This document shows positions 7,720 to 14,446 of a DNA stretch of 64,000 nucleotides, piece after piece. The DNA lies in contig NZ_JBFAZX010000019.1 in the NCBI RefSeq assembly GCF_040689395.1, forward strand, positions 62,001 to 126,000. Reading direction: 5' to 3'. A program made the position numbers and the translations under genes. Numbering within the stretch: the stretch's first letter is position 1; each line of letters starts with the position of its first letter. The notes under the pieces were generated by a model that worked only from the letters and a program-made list of their open reading frames with translations, was not told the origin of the DNA and ran no database searches. Source of the stretch: Dactylosporangium sp040689395 (GTDB lineage: Bacteria; Actinomycetota; Actinomycetes; Mycobacteriales; Micromonosporaceae).

Positions 7720-8184
7720 GTGTCTGACGTCGCCGATTCCGTGCCGCTCGCCCGGCTTTTCGTGATGGCCGGCCGTCTGCTTGTCGAGCAGTTGCACGAG
7801 CGGCTGGCGCGGCGAGGATGGCGGGACGTTCCGCCATCCGCCGGGTATGTGCTGTTGGCCGCGCGAGGTGGGCCGACCACTGGTGGGCAGCTCGCTCAGC
7901 TCATGCGGGTGTCGAAGCAGGCGGCGTCGAAGGCGCTCGACCAGTTGGAGCAGCGCGGGTTCGTTGAGCGCGGTGCGCTCGCGGAGGACGGGCGGGTGAA
8001 GACCGTCGCGCTCACGCCGCTGGGGCGTGACCTCCTGGTCGCGGTGGAGGAAATCTACGTCGAACTCGAGGAGGAGTGGACCGGGGTCATCGGTCCCGAG
8101 GTGGTCGAGACGATTCGGGATTCGCTGACGCGCATCCTGATGGAGTCTTACGGGGGCTCGCTTCCGGCGATCGGACCCGGCTGA
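7720..8184 (+). CDS. MarR-family transcriptional regulator
   Basis: A 154-residue winged-helix regulator. The recognition region LAQLMRVSKQAASKALDQLE lies near residues 58-77, followed by the wing segment RGALAEDGRVKTVALT. The start is GTG 7720. TATGGT (7708-7713) ends 6 bases before it, fitting a leaderless transcript. Two GTCAAC-type palindromes lie 93-151 bases upstream and may be its own operators or those of another regulator. The ligand and the regulated genes are unknown. A strong hairpin follows the gene. Confidence 0.85.
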   Translation: MSDVADSVPLARLFVMAGRLLVEQLHERLARRGWRDVPPSAGYVLLAARGGPTTGGQLAQLMRVSKQAASKALDQLEQRGFVERGALAEDGRVKTVALTPLGRDLLVAVEEIYVELEEEWTGVIGPEVVETIRDSLTRILMESYGGSLPAIGPG

Positions 8185-8292
8185 CTGGGCCAGCCGAACG
8201 GGGCCAGCTGACCGGGCAGGGGCCCGACCAGGGCGCGGGCGGGGGTCAGGCCCAAGCCGGCCTGATGAGCCAAGCGTTCCAGACGCTCGTCC

Positions 8293-8325
8293 GCGTGGTG
8301 GCCCCCGCGAAGCGGGCCACCACGC
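8293..8325. terminator. Stem-loop terminator between marR and the toxin-antitoxin pair
   Basis: A perfect 12-bp stem (8293-8304 with 8314-8325) around a 9-base loop, between two convergent units. It can serve both strands. Confidence 0.7.
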
Positions 8326-8377
8326 CGTCGTCGCGTTTAGCGTGGACCCAAGGTCCGGCCCGCTGGGTGGCGAGGCG

Positions 8378-8692
8378 TTAGGCGATCTGGCGGAGATCGT
8401 TGCCGTAGTCGAAGATGATCCGCAGCCGAGCACCCAAAGCTTGTGCATAACGGCTCAGGGTCGCGACCTCGTTGGCGTCGAGGTCGCCGTTCTCGATCTG
8501 GCTGACCCGGCCCGGAGTGACCCCCATGAGGTCTGCCACCTGACGTTGCGTCAGACCGAGTCGCTTGCGTTCCTCGGCGAGGTGAAAGGCGCTCACCCAG
8601 GCCTCGGTGCGGGCACGCTCAGTGGCAAGCGCATCAGGGTCGCCGTCGTCGAGTTCGGCGCGGATGTCCTCCCAGTCGTGAAACTCGGTCAT
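8378..8692 (-). CDS. XRE-family antitoxin (HigA-like)
   Basis: A 104-residue protein with a helix-turn-helix of the Cro/C1 type at about residues 44-98: ERKRLGLTQRQVADLMGV followed by VSQIENGD. The N-terminal 40 residues are acidic and probably cover the toxin. The ATG at 8692 overlaps the stop of the upstream toxin gene by 4 bases (ATGA), giving translational coupling in the toxin-first order typical of higBA systems. It should bind and neutralise the RelE-fold toxin and repress the operon. Confidence 0.85.
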   Translation of the reverse strand: MTEFHDWEDIRAELDDGDPDALATERARTEAWVSAFHLAEERKRLGLTQRQVADLMGVTPGRVSQIENGDLDANEVATLSRYAQALGARLRIIFDYGNDLRQIA

Positions 8693-9024
8693 GACTCCTC
8701 CCTTCGCTTCCTCTCAAAGGCCAGCCAGTCTTCGTAGGCGATCTCGGCTACGGGGATCGCCGTCTTGTACCACCCCGACCACTCACCTGCCTTGTTCCCC
8801 GCGACAAGGAGCACGGCCTGCGACCAAGGGTCGAAGACGAACAGGATACGGATCGACACGTCCCGACCGGACCTCGGTCGAAGCTCCTTCAGGTTGCCGA
8901 TGGTCGAGCCCTGCAGCGTGTCGACCAGCGGACGTCCAAGCCCAGGCCCACGCTCGGCCAACATGTCGATCGCGACGTTGACGGCAAGATAGGTGTCTGG
9001 ATCGGACTGACGCAGGGAACGCAA
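8689..9024 (-). CDS. RelE/HigB-like mRNA interferase toxin, start codon apparently lost
   Basis: A RelE-fold toxin of the phage Gp49-like/HigB type. The core KELRP..., the strand IRILFVFDP, and AVLLVAGNKAGEW are visible. The first usable start in frame is the TTG at 9024, giving 111 residues. However, the frame continues upstream with WTIKTTTDVRQW, the conserved first strand and helix of this family, up to about 9060. There the codon before Trp is CGT rather than ATG or GTG, and no start codon exists further up before a stop. Either a non-standard start is used, or the toxin is silenced or shortened by about 12 residues. It overlaps the antitoxin gene by 4 bases. Confidence 0.75.
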   Translation of the reverse strand: MRSLRQSDPDTYLAVNVAIDMLAERGPGLGRPLVDTLQGSTIGNLKELRPRSGRDVSIRILFVFDPWSQAVLLVAGNKAGEWSGWYKTAIPVAEIAYEDWLAFERKRREES

Positions 9025-9160
9025 CCACTGTCGGACGTCGGTTGTCGTCTTGATCGTCCAACGGCGGCTAGGTTCCGCAGGCGCCTGCCGACTATAGCTC
9101 GAACTAAACGGCCTCGCGAGAACCCGGCCTGTCCGGCGTCCACACCCGGCGTCGTAGCGT

Positions 9161-9231
9161 GGGCTGCGCTGGCGGCCCGTGAGCCGAGTCGCCCGGGCCC
9201 GGTGGCGCCCTCGCCCTGGGGGCCGCGCTGC
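9161..9231 (+). repeat. Decayed duplicate of a lipoprotein gene's promoter and 5' end
   Basis: About 70 bases closely resemble 9270-9339, the promoter and start of the next gene, at an offset of 109 bases. They share GGGCT-GCGCT, the GTGAGCC start and the CGCCCGGG coding stretch. One extra C in this copy shifts its frame after about ten codons, so it looks dead. Confidence 0.6.
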
Positions 9232-9273
9232 TGGCCGGGCTGGTGTGGACAGCAGCGCTACGGTGTGTGGGGC

Positions 9274-9279
9274 TACGCT
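9274..9279 (+). promoter_or_regulatory. Leaderless -10 element TACGCT
   Basis: TACGCT lies 8 bases before the GTG start of the small lipoprotein gene. The duplicate copy at 9165-9170 reads TGCGCT. Confidence 0.5.
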
Positions 9280-9287
9280 AGCGGACT

Positions 9288-9707
9288 GTGAGCCAAGCTG
9301 CCCGGGTCCGGCGGCGCCTCGTTGTGGGAGCGGCGCTGGCGCTCGCGTTGCTGATGCAGGCCGGGGCGGTGGCGTGTGGCCGCGGGTCCGGCGTTGGCGA
9401 CGGTGGTGGCGGTGCGACCGGTGTCGTCACTGGTGCGATCGTGTACTCCGGAGGGCCGCCACCCGCGGTGGAGGCGAGCGGATCGGCGGGCGAGCCGGTC
9501 GCCGTGGCGGGGACCGTGGTCGTGCGGCGCGGTGGTGGTGAGGTGGCCCGGCAGCGGCTGGGCGACGGGGAACGGTTCCGGTTCGTGCTGGCGGCGGGGG
9601 CGTACCGGCTCGAGGCGCGCAGTGGCGACGCGCTCTGCGAGCCGTCGGCGGTGACCGTCGCAGTGGGGGAGGAGCGGGACGTGCGGGTGGTCTGCCAGGT
9701 CAAGTGA
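9288..9707 (+). CDS. Small exported protein, probable lipoprotein
   Basis: A 139-residue protein of unknown function. Arg-rich residues 7-10 are followed by a hydrophobic signal stretch (about 11-25) and AGAVAC, a slightly atypical lipobox with Cys30. After a Gly-rich linker, residues 45-139 are predicted all-beta. Two cues (VTGAIVYSGG and FVLAAGAYRLEA) resemble carboxypeptidase-regulatory-like or transthyretin-like folds, with Cys116 and Cys135 positioned for a disulphide. The start is GTG 9288 with a leaderless -10. Its 5' end has been duplicated upstream. Confidence 0.6.
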   Translation: MSQAARVRRRLVVGAALALALLMQAGAVACGRGSGVGDGGGGATGVVTGAIVYSGGPPPAVEASGSAGEPVAVAGTVVVRRGGGEVARQRLGDGERFRFVLAAGAYRLEARSGDALCEPSAVTVAVGEERDVRVVCQVK

Positions 9708-9732
9708 TCGCCTCGGCGCCGGTAGCGGGTGG

Positions 9733-10302
9733 TCATTCGGCCGGCCTCGGCCATGTCGTCAGCGCGCGGTCGATGGCCTCCAGGGCCGCGGCCCAGCTCT
9801 TGTCCAGGTTCTGGGCGGCGCGGAAGCCGCCGTCGGTCTCGATGTCGATGAACCCGTGCACCGCGCTGTGCACGAAGCGGACGGCGTCGATGCCGACGGG
9901 GCCCTCCAGGGTGTAGCCGCGCAGGAGTGTCGCGCAGCCGGCGACGATTCGGGCCTGGGACGCGGCGCCTTCGGGGTCGGTCAGCGGGCGCTTCGTGGCG
10001 GCGTACCGACCGGGGTGGGCGGTTGCCCAGGCGCGCAGCGTGCCGGCGTACGCCTCCAGGGCGGCGTGGCGGGTCCGGCCGCGCAGCGCGGCGTCCAGGA
10101 TCTCGGCGAGTTCGTTCGTGGCCCGGGCGGCGATCACGTCGAGGAGGTCGGCCATGCCGCGGACGTGCTCGTACAGGCTCGGGATCGCGACGCCGAGCCG
10201 CCGCGCGAGCGCCGTCATCGTCAAGTGCGCGATGCCCACCTCGTCGGCGAGCTCGAGCGCGGCGACGCACACCTGCGCGCGGGAGAGGCCGGCACGAACC
10301 AT
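9733..10302 (-). CDS. TetR-family transcriptional regulator
   Basis: A 189-residue regulator. The N-terminal HTH is clear: ALELADEVGIAHLTM, then ALARRLGVAIPSLYEHV (about residues 14-46). The C-terminal half carries the WHG-type ligand domain common in actinobacteria (HPGRYAA..., GFIDIETDGGF). It is divergent from the lipoprotein/ATP-grasp/DUF350 operon with a gap of 162 bases, which makes that operon a candidate target. No clear dyad operator was found in the gap. Confidence 0.85.
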   Translation of the reverse strand: MVRAGLSRAQVCVAALELADEVGIAHLTMTALARRLGVAIPSLYEHVRGMADLLDVIAARATNELAEILDAALRGRTRHAALEAYAGTLRAWATAHPGRYAATKRPLTDPEGAASQARIVAGCATLLRGYTLEGPVGIDAVRFVHSAVHGFIDIETDGGFRAAQNLDKSWAAALEAIDRALTTWPRPAE

Positions 10303-10464
10303 GCGCCAAGCCTAAGAGGGCTCGTTGACGCGAAGTGACACACGCTATCGGACTGGAATTCGGTGGCCTTGCGAGATAGCTGACAGTGTCGCAGACTGGC
10401 CCGTCCTGTCGCCTCGGTAGCGAAGGTCATCTACCGTGCATAGGCACACCTGAGGGAGCAGACG

Positions 10465-10821
10465 ATGAGGCGATCCACTTCGGTGCCGCTGGGCCGAAGC
10501 TACCTCGCGCTGGCGGCGCTGGCCACGACCGGCGGCCTGGCCGCGTGCGGCCGGCAGCAGCAGACCTACTGCGCGGATCAGAACGGCGTGGTCGTGCCCG
10601 ATGTCCGCTGCGACGAAGGCAAGCCCGGCTACTACTACTACACCGGCAGCTACGGGCGTGGGCGGTCGCCCGGGTACCGGCTCAGCGGCGGCAGCCGAGT
10701 CGCGTCGACCGACTCGATCGGCCGGTCGAACGCGGGCCTGCCCGAGACCGGGCACGTGAGCAACGGCAAGGTAACCTCCGGCGGCTTCGGCAGCAGCAGC
10801 CACGGAAGCTCGGGCAGCTGA
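10465..10821 (+). CDS. Tyr/Gly/Ser-rich small lipoprotein, first gene of an ATP-grasp operon
   Basis: A 118-residue protein. It has a signal peptide with lipobox LAAC (Cys28), then a short Cys-containing segment (CADQNGVVVPDVRC) and a low-complexity tail rich in Gly, Ser and Tyr (YYYYTGSYGRG). The start ATG 10465 is preceded by GGGAG. It ends one base before the ATP-grasp gene. The order lipoprotein, glutathionylspermidine-synthase-like enzyme, DUF350 membrane protein matches E. coli yjfM, yjfC and yjfL in gene content, so an envelope-associated role is inferred. Confidence 0.75.
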   Translation: MRRSTSVPLGRSYLALAALATTGGLAACGRQQQTYCADQNGVVVPDVRCDEGKPGYYYYTGSYGRGRSPGYRLSGGSRVASTDSIGRSNAGLPETGHVSNGKVTSGGFGSSSHGSSGS

Positions 10822-10822
10822 C

Positions 10823-12124
10823 GTGCGACGGATCGCCGACGGCGTCGTCCGGCCCGACTGGCGCGAGCAGCTCGCCACGCAGGGGATCGTCTACAACGAC
10901 ACCCCGGCCCCGGACGGCGGCACCAGGTCGTACTGGCGCGAGGGGCCGTTCTACGACTTCACCTCCGCCGAGATCGACTCGCTGGCCGCGGACGCGGCGA
11001 CCCTATTCGAGATGTGTGTCGCGGCCGGCGACTTCGTCATCGACCACAACATGTTCCAGCTGCTGGGCATCCCCGAGTTCGCCTGGGAGCAGATCAAGCG
11101 CACCTGGTGGGACGACGAGACCGAGCCCGGCGGCCGGTCCAAGGGCGACTATTCGCCAAGCATCTACGGCCGCTTCGACCTGCGCTACGCCGGCGACTAC
11201 GCGGGCCGGCCGCAGCTGCTGGAGTTCAACGCCGACACGCCCACGGCGCTGCCCGAGTCGGCGGTTTCCCAGTGGTACTGGCACCAGCAGACCAGCCAGG
11301 GCAAGGACCAGTGGAACGCGTTGCACGAGATGCTGGTCGAGGCGTGGCGGCGCAACATCCCGCGGCTGCGTCAGGCCCGCACGCACCTGCTCGACCCGGT
11401 GACGATCCACTTCGCCTGCGACCGGGAAGAGGAAAGCGGCGAGGACCTGTTCAACACCGAGTACCTCATGGAGACGGCCCGCCAGGCGCTGGGCCCGCTG
11501 GGGTACCGCACGAAATTCCTCTGGATGGACCAGATCGGGGCCGGCGACGTCGCGGCGGGCGACCGCTTCTATGACCCCGACGGGCAGCACATCGACGTCG
11601 TCTTCAAGCTGTACCCCTGGGAGTGGATGGTCCAGGAGCAGTTCGGCAAGCAGTGCTTCCGCGACATGAGCGACCCGCGCCGTGACTCAACGGTCTGGAT
11701 CGAGCCGCCCTACAAGATGCTCTGGAGCAACAAGGGCCTGCTGCCGGTCCTGTGGCACCTGTACGGCGACGACCCCGACAAGCGCGACCTGCTCCTGCCG
11801 GCGTACTTCGAGTCCGAGCGTCCGGGTTGGATGACGTCCTACGTGCGCAAGCCGCTGCTGGGCCGCGAGGGCGCCAACGTCTCCATCGTCGTCGACGGCG
11901 TCACCGTGGCCAGCACCCCCGGCGACTACGGCGGCCCGTTCGTGTGCCAGGCGTTCGCGCCGCTGCCAGCCTTCCCCGACCAGCGTGGCGGCGAGTGGCA
12001 TCCGGTGCTGGGGGTCTGGATGATCGACGGCGAGCCGGCCGGCCTTGGCATCCGCGAGAGCGCCGGGCTCATCACCGACAACCTGAGCCACTTCGTCCCG
12101 CACACCATCGACCACAACGGCTGA
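10823..12124 (+). CDS. Glutathionylspermidine-synthase-like ATP-grasp enzyme (YjfC family)
   Basis: A 433-residue ATP-grasp peptide ligase of the GSP_synth family. The stretches visible in order are LLEFNADTPT (about residue 132), FKLYPWEWM (about 253), PYKMLWSNKGLLPVLW (about 295) and the nucleotide loop VRKPLLGREGANV (about 340). No amidase domain is fused, unlike E. coli Gss. The start is GTG 10823, one base after the lipoprotein stop, so the two genes are coupled. The substrate is unknown. Actinobacteria are not known to make glutathionylspermidine, and the family is suspected of joining amines or amino acids to peptides or lipids at the membrane. A DUF350 gene follows after 33 bases. Confidence 0.88.
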   Translation: MRRIADGVVRPDWREQLATQGIVYNDTPAPDGGTRSYWREGPFYDFTSAEIDSLAADAATLFEMCVAAGDFVIDHNMFQLLGIPEFAWEQIKRTWWDDETEPGGRSKGDYSPSIYGRFDLRYAGDYAGRPQLLEFNADTPTALPESAVSQWYWHQQTSQGKDQWNALHEMLVEAWRRNIPRLRQARTHLLDPVTIHFACDREEESGEDLFNTEYLMETARQALGPLGYRTKFLWMDQIGAGDVAAGDRFYDPDGQHIDVVFKLYPWEWMVQEQFGKQCFRDMSDPRRDSTVWIEPPYKMLWSNKGLLPVLWHLYGDDPDKRDLLLPAYFESERPGWMTSYVRKPLLGREGANVSIVVDGVTVASTPGDYGGPFVCQAFAPLPAFPDQRGGEWHPVLGVWMIDGEPAGLGIRESAGLITDNLSHFVPHTIDHNG

Positions 12125-12157
12125 GAAAACGGCTGAGACTTCTGTAGGAGTGACGGC

Positions 12158-13018
12158 ATGAACGGTACCGCCGCCCTGATCGCGGTGCTCCAGGTGCTCA
12201 TCGTGATCGTAGGCGTGGGCGGCGGATGGTGGCTGCTCAACGCCGCCACGTCGTTCGACGACCATGACGAGCTCTGGCGTCGATCCAACTGGGGCTATCT
12301 CGTCCAGCGGGTCGGCTTCGTCGCCGTGCAGGTCATCGGCGTGTCCAGCCTGATCGGGCATGAGCTGACCAAGTGGAGCTCGCTGGCCTGGATCGGCGGC
12401 GGGATCGTGTGGGCGACGGTCCTGGCGATCCTCGGGTTCTGGATCACCGACTGGATGATCCTGCGCACCCGCGCCACCCCGCTCGGCGCGCTCAACGGCG
12501 TGCCGCTCTCGGTCGGCTTGGTCCGGCTCGGCTACTACCTCGGCCTGGCGCTCGTCGTGCGGGCCACGTTCATCGGCCACGCGCCGGACCTGCGGACCTC
12601 GCTGCTGTCCACGCTCGTGTTCGCCGTCGCCGGCGTGGCCGGTCTGGTGATCGCGTTCTACCTGCACGGTCTCGTGGCGCCCGGCAAGCTGCGCACCGAG
12701 GTGGTGGCCGGCGGCGTGACCGAGGGCCTCGAGTCCGCCGCCGTGCTCACCGCCGTCGGGCTGATCCTGCACGGCGCCATCGCCGGGGACTTCACCACCT
12801 GGGGGGAGAGCCTGGCCGGCTTCGGCATGGCCCTCGGCGTCGCCTACGTGGGGCTGTACGTGGCGCGATACCTCATCGACTGGTTCGTCCTCACCGGCGA
12901 CTGCACGCTCAAGACGATCCACGCCCAGCAGCAGAAGGGCGCCGCCGCGCTGCTCGCCTTCCTGCTGGTGATGGTGGCGCTGCCGATCGGCGCCGTGGTC
13001 AACCTCTACGTCGAGTGA
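12158..13018 (+). CDS. DUF350 (YjfL-family) integral membrane protein
   Basis: A 286-residue polytopic protein with about eight hydrophobic segments arranged as two similar halves, each with paired helices. This is the DUF350/YjfL organisation duplicated in one chain. The acidic loop TSFDDHDELWRRSN follows the first helix. The start is ATG 12158 with AGGAG 7 bases upstream. It is the third gene of the lipoprotein/ATP-grasp/DUF350 operon and would supply its membrane anchor or channel. Its molecular function is not known. Confidence 0.82.
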   Translation: MNGTAALIAVLQVLIVIVGVGGGWWLLNAATSFDDHDELWRRSNWGYLVQRVGFVAVQVIGVSSLIGHELTKWSSLAWIGGGIVWATVLAILGFWITDWMILRTRATPLGALNGVPLSVGLVRLGYYLGLALVVRATFIGHAPDLRTSLLSTLVFAVAGVAGLVIAFYLHGLVAPGKLRTEVVAGGVTEGLESAAVLTAVGLILHGAIAGDFTTWGESLAGFGMALGVAYVGLYVARYLIDWFVLTGDCTLKTIHAQQQKGAAALLAFLLVMVALPIGAVVNLYVE

Positions 13019-13027
13019 CGTCGCGCG

Positions 13028-13807
13028 TCAGCGCACCTCGCAGGGCGCGCCGTTCACGGTGAAGGCCGTGGGCGGCGCGTCGCTGTCGTGCCACGTGCCC
13101 GTGATGCCGAACGTCGCAGTACCACCGGGGGAGATGACGGCGTTCCAGTCCTCGTTACGGGCCGTGACGGCGGCGCCGGACTGGGCCGTGGTCGCGTTCC
13201 AGGCGCCGTTGACGCGCTGGTCGCCGCCGAAGTTGAAGGCGAGCCTCCAGCCGTCGATCGGCGCGGCCGCGATGTCGGCGACGGTGACCTGCGCGACGAA
13301 CCCGCCGTCCCACCGGCTCGTGGTGCGGTACGTCACCGCGCACCCCGGTTTGGGCGGGATCGGCGCGATCGCCAGGTCGGCGGAGCGGGAGGCCACCGGC
13401 GTGCCGTCGATGCTGAACTGCGCGGTGACCTGGAGCCGGGTGGCGGTGCAGGTGGCGAACGTGCCGTAGCCGGACGTCGCCGTGTACGTCTCACCGGCCG
13501 CGATGGTGATCTGGCGCGGCGCGAGCGGGTCGATGACGGGGCACCCGGGCGGTATGTCGGAACCGGCGCCGAGGAACCGGCCGTAGGAGAACAACGAGAC
13601 CTGCTGCGCCGTGCCGGTGCAGTTCTGCGCGACGAGCGTCAGGGTGCTGCCCTGCCCGGGCATGATCTGGGCCGGCGACCAGGTCATCGACGCGATCCGG
13701 ATCGTGCCGGTGCAGGCCGGATCGGCGGCGTGTGCGGGGGCGGTGGCGGCGAGTGCGGCGCCGGCGGTGCACAGTGCGGCGAGCGCGGCGGCGGCGAGTT
13801 TGCGCAA
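13028..13807 (-). CDS. Secreted protein with C-terminal CBM2 carbohydrate-binding module
   Basis: A 259-residue exported protein. The start chosen is TTG 13807, because AGGAGG lies 5 bases before it and it gives a normal signal peptide ending APAHA about residue 27. Residues about 30-150 form an unassigned beta-rich domain with a Cys-containing signature. Residues about 157-259 form a CBM2: it opens with CAVTYRTTSRWDGGF, includes GAWNATT and DWNAVISPGG, and closes at Cys256, giving the family disulphide and surface Trp residues. No catalytic domain is present, so it is a cellulose- or chitin-binding protein. It is convergent with the DUF350 gene by 9 bases. Confidence 0.82.
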   Translation of the reverse strand: MRKLAAAALAALCTAGAALAATAPAHAADPACTGTIRIASMTWSPAQIMPGQGSTLTLVAQNCTGTAQQVSLFSYGRFLGAGSDIPPGCPVIDPLAPRQITIAAGETYTATSGYGTFATCTATRLQVTAQFSIDGTPVASRSADLAIAPIPPKPGCAVTYRTTSRWDGGFVAQVTVADIAAAPIDGWRLAFNFGGDQRVNGAWNATTAQSGAAVTARNEDWNAVISPGGTATFGITGTWHDSDAPPTAFTVNGAPCEVR

Positions 13808-13868
13808 CGGGACCTCCTGGGTGGCGGATGCGGGGAGCGTCGCACAGCACACCGGAGCTCGCTGATTA

Positions 13869-13896
13869 TTGTCAATATATCACTTCCCGCTACATT
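13869..13896 (+). promoter_or_regulatory. Sigma70-type promoter of the GNAT gene, overlapping a divergent -35
   Basis: TTGTCA (13869-13874), a 16-base spacer and TACATT (13891-13896), ending 6 bases before the GTG start. On the opposite strand TTGACA (13870-13875) can serve the CBM2 gene, so the two -35 elements share five bases and the promoters may exclude each other. Confidence 0.6.
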
Positions 13897-13902
13897 CGTT
13901 TT

Positions 13903-14412
13903 GTGACGGTGCTGACGACGCCGCGGCTGGTGCTGCGGGAGATGCGCGACGACGATCTGGACGATCTCGCGGCACTGCTCGGCGACCCCGGGGTGATGCG
14001 GTACTACCCGCGGCCGAAGACCCGCGAGGAGACGCTCGAGTGGATCGGGCACAACCGCCGCCGGTACCGCGACGACGGCTTCGGGCTGTGGGTCATGCAC
14101 CTGCGCGAGGGCGGGGCGTTCGCGGGCGACTGCGGCCTGACGATGCAGCGCGTGGACGGCGTCGACGAGATCGAGCTCGGCTACCACGTCGCGCCCGGCC
14201 TCCAGCGTGCCGGGCTGGCCACCGAGGCCGCCGTGGCCTGCCGCGACCACGCGCGCGACGTCCTGGGCGCGCGGCGCGTCATCGCGATCATCCACCCGGA
14301 CAACGTCGCCTCGCAGCGGGTGGCGGGCAAGGCCGGCCTGACGCTGGAGAAGCGCACCCGCGGCTACGGCACCGGCGAGCTGGAGGTGCTGGTCTTCGCC
14401 GCCGCGCTCTGA
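13903..14412 (+). CDS. GNAT-family acetyltransferase, RimJ/RimL type
   Basis: A 169-residue protein of the RimJ/RimL-like group. It shows TPRLVLREMRDDD at the N-terminus, ELGYHVAPGLQRAGLATEA (acetyl-CoA loop, about residues 88-106) and IHPDNVASQRVAGKAGL near the end. The start is GTG 13903, chosen from the well-placed promoter whose -10 ends 6 bases before it. The frame is open further upstream, but that part lies in the CBM2 signal-peptide region. Acceptor substrate unknown. Confidence 0.85.
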   Translation: MTVLTTPRLVLREMRDDDLDDLAALLGDPGVMRYYPRPKTREETLEWIGHNRRRYRDDGFGLWVMHLREGGAFAGDCGLTMQRVDGVDEIELGYHVAPGLQRAGLATEAAVACRDHARDVLGARRVIAIIHPDNVASQRVAGKAGLTLEKRTRGYGTGELEVLVFAAAL

Positions 14413-14446
14413 CGAATTGCGGCTGACCCCGCGCCGGCGCTGGAGC

